Source of the DNA: Volvox africanus
Taxonomy: Eukaryota > Chlorophyta > Chlorophyceae > Chlamydomonadales > Volvocaceae
Direction of reading: 5' to 3'
NCBI GenBank assembly: GCA_030268105.1
Contig: BSDZ01000024.1
Coordinates: forward strand, 992,001-1,056,000
DNA length: 64,000 nt
Below are positions 52,547-64,000 of the stretch, piece by piece. Both the position numbers and the translations under genes were made by a program. The notes beneath the pieces were generated by a model that saw only the letters and a list, made by a program, of their open reading frames with translations, made no database searches and was not told the origin of the DNA. Each line of letters starts with the position of its first letter. The stretch's first letter is position 1.

Positions 52547-54783
52547 TAAGAGGGTATGAGGGTACAGCGGGCGGAGGACGTAGTCCTCAGAAGTGGTGGG
52601 GCAGCAGGGGCACTAAGCACTGGGTAAGTACGCAATCTACGGCAGCATGGTGAAGTAGCATTGGTAGATGGTGCTCTTTAAAAATGTGGAGAGAATGAAC
52701 GTGACGTGACGTGACGTGTTGCAACACTTGGAAAAAGGAAATGCATCGCCAGGTAGAGCTTTAGGCAGCGCGTAGGTATAGGTTGTGTACTGAATAACAA
52801 TATTTTAAAAGCAGGCTTTCAGGACGAGTTACGTGGTCGTGGTTGTATTTTGCTGGTCGTTAGTCGTAGTCTGCGGACCAGACATCCGCCGTACAAAGGA
52901 GGGCGGGTCAGTTTGCTATATATGGCTGTCACAGCTCACAAGCAGTAAGCTATGAGGCTGTGAAGCAAACACAGCAATTGAAGGAAATATGGTGCATCAA
53001 CGCGCTGTCAGGATTGGCGGGGTTACATTTGCGTAACCCGCTGATGGAATGGTGGGACGATGTTAACTGCAATTGTACTGCAATCCTTTTTGTTCTGGAT
53101 TCTCCGATTGTTACCCCGGGAGTTCAAAGGAGAATAGCGCTGGAGAGTACGGCAGGACAGAATACACATGGCATGCGTGGCCTAATCGCGGGCCTGGTGC
53201 TTGGTACATTGAGCGCTGGGCAGTGGGGCCGTGGAGCATTGTGGACACATCAATACGTACTGTGGGATATGAATATGCAGGATGAGGCGATGGTGGCTGC
53301 AAGTGGATACAACTTCTATCTAGTCATAAACGGTATCCCGAGCGGGACTGGTAATGCGCCATTGCCATGGTCTGTCGTTGCCAGACCCGCGTTTTCCTGG
53401 CTTTTTGCCAGGAGTTGATTACTGCAACGAAAGAACGATAGGATGAACGCCTGGATCGTACGGAGAAAACGGGCGCTTGGAAGTCAGAACTGAACGATAC
53501 GTGATACAGTTAATTCTGTTAATCTGCACGTGGTTGCTGCCGGGTGTTGGGTCGGATGACGATTAGTTAGTTTATATAACAAAAGTGTACATTTTTAAAT
53601 ACAAATTATAGTGTTTAAATTAGTGAATGTTGAAAATGAACATAATTTTGTGGCATTCGAAGGGTTTGAAGTACTTTTGAGGATCATCTTTTGAAAGACG
53701 GTCGGTTTGCTTGGGGAAGTGCGGACTTCCCAAGCTTGGCTTGAATAAGCTGTTCAGGTCCAATCTGGGTGTCTGCGCCTGGATCAGGCGCAAGATGCAT
53801 TTCTTTCGCTTCGCAGCGGAGAGGGCACCAACACACACACACACTGGTTGTCAGGCGCAGGTGCTAGGATTTGAGGTGTCCGGTGGGCAGGTGCTGAGGT
53901 AGGTGTGCCTGCGTGTATGTGTGTGTATGTGTTTTGGGTTGAGGTTGGGGTTGGGGTTGACAGCGGGGTCATGACTGAATCACTCGATGGTGGTAGTTTT
54001 ATTGTAAAAGGTACGAGCGGAGGTAAGGCCGCATACACACAGCCGCACATATGCACACACACATTTGTCGTATTCGCACGTGATGATGAGTTGGTGTAGT
54101 GTGTTTCGGAAACAAGTCAGGGGATTGCAACTACGCTTTGGGAAGAATTGAATTTTTATGAAAGTGTTATTGCGTATAGGTCTCTACTGGCGTGCAGCGT
54201 TTGCATCTGGCAGATCTGTGTACAGATAAGGCACTTGGAGAAAGGAAATTAGAGGAAACACAGATGATCGATTAGACAGCTACAAAAGGCAACTGCGAAA
54301 GAGCAACCTAAACGTCCATAGCCAGCTGGGCCCGTAACGCGACATAAATAACTCCAAAGGCACAAATATTGTCATCATCAGAACGACTCCAAAAGTAAGA
54401 ACGGGCATTCCCCACATCTTGCAGACAACCATATCTTCGCAAGCTTAGAAACCCGATACGTCTGTCGTGCATACGTGGAATGAACAACCACGGGGGCACT
54501 CAGTGTTCAAAAAACGCTGTAAGGACACAATGCGTTATCGTGTACCGCTAAGTGATGAAGTTAATATGTGCTGCGAATGCTGCGAATGCTGCGAATGCTG
54601 CGAATGCTCCGCTACAATCACATCCAAGAGTTTTGAACTTTTAACCAATATTATTTATTTATCTGATAGCCACCCAGGGAATACACACACGAGGTTGCTC
54701 ATGCATGCCTAGATGATGCCTGATCAAAAATCCATATTCACCAGAAAAGGCGAATATCCCCTCTCGCATTACTACCTTCTCGC
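52547..54783. other. interval with no recognised gene
   Basis: Between the 3' ends of the convergent membrane-protein and helicase genes. A 152-codon plus frame at 52960-53418 (contains LSGLAGLHLRNPLMEWW) is intact but matches no family I recognise and lacks codon bias like its neighbours. A GAATGCTGC repeat is at ~54573-54607. Confidence 0.45.
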
Positions 54784-57700
54784 TCATTTCGCTGAAGCTG
54801 AGTAACTCCCAACCCTCTCGCCGCCGCCAACAGACCGCTGCGCATGCTTTCCAAGGACGTTGAGGGCCCGGAGAAAAGGTGAGGGCTGCGATTGCTTCCA
54901 CTCGGTGTAATTGAAGCGGCGCTGCAGCGAAAATGACCGAGGAAAACAAACCTATCAAGTTGAATGCGAATGTAAAATAGGTTAAAACATGACGTGATCA
55001 ACGAGACCCCGCCCCGCCCACCCCATTCCCCGCCTACCAGGCACTTTCTTCAAAACTCCACACATAATCCCTATTCCCAGAAGTAAAATCTATATACAGC
55101 AGTAGCAGTAGGCAGTAAGAAGTAGCCGTAATGAACCTCCGCCACATCTTCCGTCTACATGGCATGCATTGAGTCCTCCGCCATCCATGCAGGCAACGAA
55201 GTCTTTTCAAATCCCGATACGAAGGCACGGAATCGGTTCGTCAGGCTCACCTCGCAACGCGACAAGAAAAGCCTGTCTTCTGCTCGCGTGATTCCGACGT
55301 AGAAGAGCCGCCGTTCCTCTGCGAGATCTTCAGCTCGGGAACTTGGCAGGACTCCATCCTGCATAAAACGACGACAGCACGACATTTACCGTACAGGCAT
55401 GCTGTCCTGGAACCGATCTTCCCTCGATTAATGTAACCCGAATATGAGCCCACGCCCGCCCGAGCATCTGTACATCATGTATCATGTGCCGCACCTCGAG
55501 ACCCAGAATGAATACCCAGGGGAACTCCAAGCCCTTGGATGCGTGCAAGGTCATGAGATGTACCACGTTGGCCTTATCACCGGGCTCCTGTTGGCCATGA
55601 CGACATGACGACATGATGATATGAGAAGTCATGGAGGGCCCGGGCCAAAGGCATAGCAGCAGGGGCATAGCAGCAGGGGCATAGCAGCAGGGGCATAGCA
55701 GCAGGGGCATCACCTTCATATGATGCAAGAGCAACAACGATAGGAGCACCCGCAGCGGAGGCGGAGGCGGAGGTACAGTAGGGGCATGCATATCTTTGAA
55801 CCTGACAACATGAAAACGTATATCTGCTTTGCTCTCATACGTACATGCGTGTCCTGCTACGCCTTTGTGCGGCACCCAACAGCACACACAGAGACAGACA
55901 CACAGACATGCATGCATGCACCCAGGTGGTGCGGGCATACTAACGAACAAGGGAGGCTAGATACGCCACCTCTCAGTACCCCACCCCTTTAACACACGCC
56001 ACGCTACGGCCGGCGTAATAAAAATAATAATGTTGTTATTGTGCATGCATGTGCGCCATCACGTCGTCTCATTTAACTCCTCATTGCGCAGATCACCCCC
56101 ATCATGAGGAACTCGGCTCCTCAGAACACAGAAAAAGCTATGGGTGCATGCATGTATGCATAAGGGGAACGTTCTCATCAGGCCGTCCACTTACAGTATC
56201 TGCACCCATGACCAACGCCGCGTGCTCCAGGAACTCAGACAGCCCCTTCAGACCCCTTCCTGAACCCTTCTGCCGCCTTCCTCGCCGCATCCCCTGTTGC
56301 CGCCGCCGTTGTCGCCGCCGCTGAGGCTGCGGTGATTCCGAACCCCTGCTGCCCCCGTCACTCGGTGCTTCCTCCTCTTCACCGTCGTCGTTCCTCCCCA
56401 CCCCTCCGCTATCGTCCTCTTCCTCTTCCTCCTCCTCCTCCTCCTCGTCCTCCTCCCCGCCGCCAGCTGCCAACCAGGTCTCCGGCCGCGCAGCCACATC
56501 ACGCAGGCTCTCCAATCTCTCAAGCTTCTCCGTCGCCACTGCACCGAGGGGTCGGGAAGGAGGTCAGGAGCAGCCAACCCCGTTGACACGGGTGTGTAAC
56601 CGTGTGTACACGTGTGACACGGGCGCAACTCCTAGAGATCCAGGGAGCCCTACCCCGTTTTTTAGGAACGGGGAACGAAGTATAAAAAGTCAACAACCGT
56701 ACATCATAAATACGTCAACAAAAAGTCAACATGAATCCGAGTCCCTTCATCGCTTAGGCATCGACCAGACTGTTGATGAATGCACAATCGACATCTAAGA
56801 CTGCATTCTCGAAAGAAACCCATTTCCCGACCTCCCCGCAATCTGCACACACACACACACACACACGTTTTCACACATCTACATATACATATACGCACAC
56901 AAACAGTCTTCCACCCAAACACACCCACGCATCCTTGCACACGACATAATGAAACGCACCCAAACGCACATAAGGACATACCGTTGTCGATGTCGGTGTC
57001 GGCCTTCTTCTTCGCGCTCTTCCTGGCGCCGGCCCCCGCCGCCTTGCTGCCCGCCTCCCCCGCCTCTCTCGCGTGCTCCAGCGGCCCAAGATATCCCGAA
57101 AGCCTCAGCGTCGCAACCAGCAGCCTCTCCACAGTCTCCCCCTGGACCGCCAGTTGCCCCACCCGGTAGATGAGGCCTCGGAGATCCTGGACAACCGCGG
57201 CAGTTAAAGATACGCGTATCGAGGGTGCTAGTTACTTTCGTCGTATATCGTGGTTATTGGTTAGGGGTTAAATTTTAGTTAAAAATAGCGTTGTTTAGGA
57301 AAGTCCGACCCGGTATTCATAAAAGCAACAAGCATAAACATTATATGTAATACTGTAATAGAGACCTCTCCTCTCCTCTCCTCTCCTCTCCTCTCCTCTC
57401 CTCTCCTCTCCTCTCCTCTCCTCTCCTCTCCTCTCCTCTCCTCTCCTCTCCTCTCCTCTCCTCTCCTCTCCTCTCCTCTCCTCTCCTCTCCTCTCCTCTC
57501 CTCTCCTCTCCTCTCCTCTCCTCTCCTCTCCTCTCCTCTCCTCTCCTCTCCTCTCCTCTCCTCTCCTCTCCTCTCCTCTCCTCTCCTCTCCTCTCCTCTC
57601 CTCTCCTCTCCTCTCCTCTCCTCTCCTCTCCTCTCCTCTCCTCTCCTCTCCTCTCCTCTCCTCTCCTCTCCTCTCCTCTCCTCTCCTCTCCTCTCCTCTC

Positions 57701-60700
57701 CTCTCCTCTCCTCTCCTCTCCTCTCCTCTCCTCTCCTCTCCTCTCCTCTCCTCTCCTCTCCTCTCCTCTCCTCTCCTCTCCTCTCCTCTCCTCTCCTCTC
57801 CTCTCCTCTCCTCTCCTCTCCTCTCCTCTCCTCTCCTCTCCTCTCCTCTCCTCTCCTCTCCTCTCCTCTCCTCTCCTCTCCTCTCCTCTCCTCTCCTCTC
57901 CTCTCCTCTCCTCTCCTCTCCTCTCCTCTCCTCTCCTCTCCTCTCCTCTCCTCTCCTCTCCTCTCCTCTCCTCTCCTCTCCTCTCCTCTCCTCTCCTCTC
58001 CTCTCCTCTCCTCTCCTCTCCTCTCCTCTCCTCTCCTCTCCTCTCCTCTCCTCTCCTCTCCTCTCCTCTCCTCTCCTCTCCTCTCCTCTCCTCTCCTCTC
58101 CTCTCCTCTCCTCTCCTCTCCTCTCCTCTCCTCTCCTCTCCTCTCCTCTCCTCTCCTCTCCTCTCCTCTCCTCTCCTCTCCTCTCCTCTCCTCTCCTCTC
58201 CTCTCCTCTCCTCTCCTCTCCTCTCCTCTCCTCTCCTCTCCTCTCCTCTCCTCTCCTCTCCTCTCCTCTCCTCTCCTCTCCTCTCCTCTCCTCTCCTCTC
58301 CTCTCCTCTCCTCTCCTCTCCTCTCCTCTCCTCTCCTCTCCTCTCCTCTCCTCTCCTCTCCTCTCCTCTCCTCTCCTCTCCTCTCCTCTCCTCTCCTCTC
58401 CTCTCCTCTCCTCTCCTCTCCTCTCCTCTCCTCTCCTCTCCTCTCCTCTCCTCTCCTCTCCTCTCCTCTCCTCTCCTCTCCTCTCCTCTCCTCTCCTCTC
58501 CTCTCCTCTCCTCTCCTCTCCTCTCCTCTCCTCTCCTCTCCTCTCCTCTCCTCTCCTCTCCTCTCCTCTCCTCTCCTCTCCTCTCCTCTCCTCTCCTCTC
58601 CTCTCCTCTCCTCTCCTCTCCTCTCCTCTCCTCTCCTCTCCTCTCCTCTCCTCTCCTCTCCTCTCCTCTCCTCTCCTCTCCTCTCCTCTCCTCTCCTCTC
58701 CTCTCCTCTCCTCTCCTCTCCTCTCCTCTCCTCTCCTCTCCTCTCCTCTCCTCTCCTCTCCTCTCCTCTCCTCTCCTCTCCTCTCCTCTCCTCTCCTCTC
58801 CTCTCCTCTCCTCTCCTCTCCTCTCCTCTCCTCTCCTCTCCTCTCCTCTCCTCTCCTCTCCTCTCCTCTCCTCTCCTCTCCTCTCCTCTCCTCTCCTCTC
58901 CTCTCCTCTCCTCTCCTCTCCTCTCCTCTCCTCTTTTCTTCATGCATTAGATAATATAGATAGATAACTATTACATACATTACAAACTATACATCGCATG
59001 TGAGTTTTTGGTGCCCTTCACACACAGGCATATTTCTTCGCTCGTATCGCCCACACAGGACATAGGTACGGCACCTTGATCCCCTGGAGCGCCGGCTTCT
59101 TCAACTTGACCGCTGACAGGGGACTGCCAGCTTGGACCTCTGCGGGGGGGGCAGCAAGCACGAAAGGAACCAGTACGGCATCGGAGCGGCTGGCGATAAA
59201 GAGGCCCATGAATCCACCTGCCCCCAGCTCCCTCACCTCTCCTACATGTAATCCCTCCCCTCGTCCCCATCCCATCCCTTGCCCCCTTCTTTTCCTTCTT
59301 CTTCTTCTTCCCCAGCTGACGAAGTATTACGTTAAAATAAAATGTGTTTTTTATTATTTCATTTTTACAAATTAAAAAAAAGTACATAAGCCATAAACCC
59401 TACAGCATACGGTTCGTATGAAGATACAGCCATACCGCCAGTGCTGCTCCGTAAACGTGATGACAAATTGCATTGCCATAGTAAAATAAATTGCCGTACT
59501 ACGTTCCCGTGGTACCCTGTGGGATGAAATCATCATCATCACCTTCCTCTCCTTACCTCTTGTACCGAACAACCGAACGTAACGGGTAGAACTAAACATA
59601 AGTAATTCACTAAACTAGCGCAACCATTATGAAGTTAACAGAAGTTACCTGGCGCATAGTCCGCGGCATCATGGACACCAGGAGGTGGAATTGACGAAGA
59701 TGCACGGGTTTCAGGTTTCGGAGCGAACTCGCCGATGTCATCGCAGAAGTCACCGAACAGCAATCCACCCAGCGTTAACCCGGCGCCACGAGCCGCTTCT
59801 CGAAGACTTCCTATGGCGGCAGGACCTGCAAAGTCGTTCAAATTGTTGGACAAAGTGTACGATGCTTCCGTACCTACGACACACGTACTTCAAAATGTGT
59901 GGAAAGTGTCTAAGAACGCAAACACGCAGACACACACACAGACTGACACACGAATAACCCTACCACATGCCATAGTAATCGATTGAACTGGTACAGCATG
60001 TGGCAGCTCCGAAACCATCACCCCGAGCTGCTGCCGGAAAACCCGCCAGCAGTCTAGCAACTCCGAAAGCAGTAATTACTTTTCCATTATGACATAAAGA
60101 GCGGATAACATTCCTAGCGGATAAACAAGATAATGGTAAATCTTTTAGCACTTCGAATTCCATTCGGTGTCCTAATCAGGAACTCACCCAATCCTCGCTT
60201 TGGCTCATTTATTATTCGTTCTAGGAGTACGTCACTGCACAGCGGGTCCCGTACGACATGCAGGTACGACACAACGTCTGCGATCTCCTGCAAGGAGTTT
60301 TACCCGGCCAGGCCAGGTACGGGGGGAAAACGTGGTCAACACGTCAGCAGCTGCTGCGACATCTTAGCGATAGCAGCGGCCGGTTGTGGAGAAGATCAAA
60401 GCGATGGCGCGTCTGCTGATGTTCAATGATTGTACGGCCATAAAATCCGAAAATCGACCGCATGTGACATTTCTGCAATCCATTGGCTATCTTTTAGGAT
60501 CCAGATCTAGACCCCAAGTTTAGATCCAGGTACAAAATGTGATTTCGTGCAACAGATTCGGATGCCCAGTCTCTCCTGCCGTACAGCCGTAGTTGGTGAT
60601 CTATAGCCACCTGCACGCACCTTGTACTCCCAGAACGGCTTCCCGCCCACCACTACGTACGGCACCCCGCGTTGCGTGAGCGCCTCTTCCAAGGGCCGGG

Positions 60701-63700
60701 ACTGGTCTCGCCGGCGGTACAGCACCGCCACGTCATCCAGGCCGTACAACATACGACTGCCGCCGCCGCTGCCACCGCCATGCCTGAGACTTCGGCTTCG
60801 TTTCACGATTAGCTTCACGATCTCTTCGGCTTCCCGTTCGGGATCCGGGTATGTGTGCACGCTGACGGCCGGCTGGGATGGAACCGAGTGCGGGGCGAGC
60901 GCTTTCCGAGCGGGAACCTGCGGTTTGTACAGGTCCAAAAACTCGCCATCTCGTAGTACGGCATCGGCGATGTTAACAATATCTGGTACGGTCCTGAACA
61001 GGCATCAAAACGAGGCAAGGTGAAACGAAGGGCGGGGCCGGGAAAAGGGATCAAAGGAAGCGACCCACGGGTCACAGAAACCACAGAGGGGGGTGGGGTG
61101 GGATGGGGTGGGATGGGGAAAGACTACGTGAGCTGAAATTTTTCAGGATTTTGTGAATATTCGCCTCTCAAGGACGATGACCCAAATAGCAGCCATTAGG
61201 TTTGGTACGTAAGTTAGTACGGCGGTACGGCATCGCAGCCGGAACGCCCCGCAGTCAGCTAGGATGATACAGGCTCCGACGCCCCCTTTCTTTCCCAGCG
61301 TCTGGAAACCCCCCACACCTGTAGTTGACGGGCAGGTGGAAGGTGGCGGTACCGGGAAAGTCGCGAGGCAAGTAGTCGCGCATGTTGTTGACCTGTAAGT
61401 GTGTTTTGTGTGTGTACGTGCTTATGTGACTCTGTGTGTGTTGTTTAAAAGAAATTCTTCTTTAAAATCCTTGCGATTTTTATTTACAAGTTGCGCTCCT
61501 AATACCATAATTAACTTGTACACTTTTCAGGATTTTACTGATTTATCATCATATAAGTTTTAAGGTAATACTGAAATTGCAATCGTTATGGATAAAGAAA
61601 GACCGGACTCGGTTTATAATTTAAATATCTATTTGTAAAAATTAATTAACTTTATGGTAAATAAATTCAAGCAATATTTTGTTCCTTACTACTCTGGAAA
61701 TATCTGGCAAGCATCAGTAACATAGCTATTTTACTAGGCTCTGATGGTTGGATGTGAAATAACAATATCTATCCACCAAGCTGCCTCTGCTGCCTGCCAC
61801 CTATCTCGCACTTGGCCGCCTCACACACGCATGTGGTGGTGCCTCAGCTGCCTCAGCTGCCTCGGCTCCCACTTAACTACCCCCCCACACACACATACAA
61901 ACACACAAACACAGTTGCCTCGCCCTTTTACCTCAGCGCCGCGCCAGGAGTAGATTGCCTGATCAGGATCTCCCACGACGAACAGTCCGGAGGAGGGGCC
62001 AAGCAGCCGGGCCAGCATCCGGTACTGCGCGGGGTCTGTGTCCTGTGATCGCCTCAGGCGGGGTGGAGAACGTGGTTGTACGTGTATGTGTATATGTATA
62101 TGCATCCGAACGTTGTCGTACGCGTCCGCCATAGGTAGGATTCGCAAGGGGTGGCGGGGAGGAGGGGGGCGGAGGAGGGAGGGGACGGGACAGACGAATA
62201 ACCGGATCCTGGTGCTAGCGAGGCAAGTGGGGACTGAGACTGTGTATGAAAAAACAAGGATGCATGTAGAAAAACAAACGTTTAGGTTTAATGAATGAAT
62301 TATGACAGAACATTAGGAGGCAGGAAGAGGAACGGTTGGGTGACGCTGGACGGACTGGAAGGGCCCTTTTTTAAGTGATAAATGGAAGCATGTCGTACTT
62401 CCCAGCCAGATTCAGTTTCTCTGAATTTTCAAATTGGGACAGGTTACGAACGATAACAATAATAATAAGCATAGATTATTTCGTCGTATCTAGAACTCAG
62501 GACCTTCAAATTTTAAGTGTTACGAATTTCGTTTTTTTGGTTTCGTTTCCCGGGTTTTTTAAAATTTATTTTATTAGGTAAGAGGTTAAACCAGCTAGTC
62601 GGGGTTGTGCGTGCGTGAGGACTTTGTTAATCATTTATCTTTTATTAATTTATTTATGTAGACTCGCCGAATATGTATGTAGCTGTAGCTAATGTCTCGG
62701 TTTTATTTGCAAGTAACCATGACTTGACTGACTACCACCCAAGCGTGCGCACGCACTTGGAATTCATCCGCCAAGATGTGGTCGAAGGACGCCTGCCAGT
62801 AATTTCGTAAATTTGGATCCAGATCCAAAATCCGCACCGTCAGACAGATCAGGTCGTCAAAGTCGGCGGCGTTGTTGAGTTGAAGCTGCCTAAATAAGCA
62901 ACACGAGGGCGGATGCATGCATATGCGTGATGTCGCATGATCGACCAAATACGAGGGATGCGTGAAGCAGGTCAAGCATTCGTCAGGTAAATGTATGAGT
63001 CACAAAACAGAGCCGCCGCGGTTCTCGTTACAAAAGTAATTCCTGGTTGCTTAATCAGGATTTGGATTATTTTTCTGGTTGCTCCTAATTTTCCTGTTTA
63101 CTGAATCAAGATCTACAACTAATATATAATACATACAGTATTATTCAGGACAGGACAGGACAAGACAGAAAGACAAACAAAGCCGTGTGTTCGCCCCTTC
63201 TGCACTGTGGTTCGGTCACCGCCGCCGCCATCAGGCTCCCGCCCCGGTGCTCGTCCTCGCAGCAGGGCGAGTTGCCCACATTGCGCGCAGCAACACCCTT
63301 CATACAAAAGGACAACAAACCGCACATGTATAGTAGCTAGTTATATACTAATAGTAGCTAATAAGATATTTGAAATGATATATTTTATTTATTTTTTTAT
63401 TATTAATTCAAACTTACTGACGGTACGCCGAGAAGTACGACTGGACCAACTCAGAATCCTGTAGCCTGCTGTACACCGCCTCCGGCAGCTCCTTCATGTT
63501 AACGTATTTCTTCAGCATTCGCTCTCGCCTCTCGGAAATCACCGGCTGTAACATCGCCGTCGAGTCCTCGTGGTGTTCTCTCGCCGCTAAGATGGGTTTG
63601 CAGTCGGAGAAAAACGAGCTCAGGATATCCACCAGCTTCGAAAGCGCGGTTGCTGACAGTTCCGGGAGCGGTGCGCGGCTGGCTACATTCCGGCTACTGC

Positions 63701-63803
63701 GTCCCGGAATCCCCGCTCGGGATGTTGCTGCTACTGCCACCGTCTGTTGCTGCTGCTGCTGCTGCTCAACCGCCTCCACTGCCTTCTTAAGCACTCGCCA
63801 GCC
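54784..63803 (-). CDS. UvrD/PcrA/SRS2-type ATP-dependent DNA helicase (N-terminus off the right edge)
   Basis: Superfamily 1A 3'-5' helicase. Thirteen exons (minus) join in phase to 802 residues: 63803-63418, 62889-62757, 62042-61932, 61392-61319, 60993-60621, 60287-60188, 59825-59649, 59241-59075, 57186-56982, 56538-56195, 55587-55495, 55358-55251, 54921-54784. Motifs: [22 protein letters not shown] then [108 protein letters not shown]-terminal [10 protein letters not shown], ending at TGA. Walker A and motif Ia must lie beyond 64000. Insertions: polyGln in the first visible exon, an Ala/Lys-rich stretch ([13 protein letters not shown]) and an acidic Glu run in the 56538-56195 exon. The repertoire fits the plant SRS2-like/UvrD group; compartment unknown. 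Confidence 0.92.
55651..55709. repeat. 14-bp tandem repeat GGCATAGCAGCAGG
   Basis: Four copies in the helicase intron 56194-55588. Confidence 0.9.
57366..58930. repeat. perfect (CTCTC)n pentamer array, 313 copies
   Basis: 1565 bp of CTCTC with no interruption seen, filling most of the helicase intron between exons 59241-59075 and 57186-56982. The transcript strand is (GAGAG)n, open in all three frames (period-5 peptide EERRG). Both long minus-strand frames here are repeat artefacts. Assembled copy number may not equal true copy number. Confidence 0.97.
63177..63281 (+). repeat. ~120-bp interspersed repeat, copy C
   Basis: CAAAGCCGTGTGTTCG, then GTGGTTCGGTCACCGCCGCC, then GCAGCAGGGCGAGTTGCCC; nearly identical to copy B at 27715. 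It lies in the helicase intron 63417-62890, antisense to the gene. Confidence 0.88.
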
Positions 63804-64000
63804 CTTTATAACGGGATTATTTAAATAACGGGGTTGAATGGACGGATGCGGAATTTAAAAAAATGGGCGATGAATTGTATGTTTCAATATGACTCGATCG
63901 GTCTTATACGCGCTAACGCGCCAATAACTGAATTGTCTGCCAGATCACTCCAATTGGGCTGCGGTGTGCCCATGGGTCGCATCCAACCTCTGCAAGGCCC

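Noticed and set aside
52960..53418. 152-codon plus-strand frame as a gene
   Set aside because: No recognised motif, no splice context and composition like the surrounding gap; left as unassigned.
57279..58980. Two ~555-codon minus-strand frames of repeating RGEER
   Set aside because: Pure consequence of a stop-free pentamer array inside a helicase intron; open in all three frames.

Overview
The window reads as nuclear DNA from a green alga, most likely a volvocine (Chlamydomonas/Volvox-type) chlorophyte. The reasons are many short GC-rich exons split by GT-AG introns, very dense microsatellites and minisatellites, a secreted phosphatase with a polyproline (cell-wall type) tail, a nuclear RecA gene, and a short run of the CCCTAAAA telomere-type repeat. 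The species assignment is inference. Most long open frames are simple-sequence artefacts, so genes were assembled exon by exon from protein-family signatures, splice sites and phase.

Layout, left to right: (1) minus strand, <1-8.86 kb, the N-terminal half of FANCI (Fanconi anaemia ID complex), with large minisatellites in its introns; (2) plus strand, ~11.0-14.75 kb, an oxysterol-binding-protein-like gene, incompletely resolved; (3) minus strand, ~15.2-16.9 kb, fragments of a leucine-rich/helical protein; (4) plus strand, 18.23-22.09 kb, a complete ten-exon organelle-type RecA; (5) minus strand, 26.0-37.94 kb, an extremely intron-split secreted phosphatase with a signal peptide, a fibronectin-like domain, two 5'-nucleotidase C-terminal domains, one metallophosphatase domain and a ~280-residue polyproline tail; this matches the published description of the Volvox extracellular calcium-dependent phosphatase; (6) minus strand, ~42.5-49.5 kb, a DUSP12-type dual-specificity phosphatase whose reading frame runs directly into a HAD/CbbY-type hydrolase; (7) plus strand, 49.79-52.55 kb, a single-pass membrane protein with an LEA2-like region, head to head with gene 6; (8) minus strand, 54.78->63.8 kb, a UvrD/PcrA/SRS2-type DNA helicase with a 1.57 kb perfect CTCTC array in one intron.

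Three of the eight genes (FANCI, RecA, UvrD-type helicase) act in DNA repair or recombination and two encode phosphatases; whether the proximity matters is unknown. The 22.1-26.0, 37.9-42.5 and 52.5-54.8 kb gaps hold no recognisable gene. No tRNA or CRISPR array was seen. Other notable items are a ~120-bp repeat present three times, each time inside an intron, a pair of covarying hairpins, a perfect 16-bp hairpin, and a 5S-rRNA-like relic.
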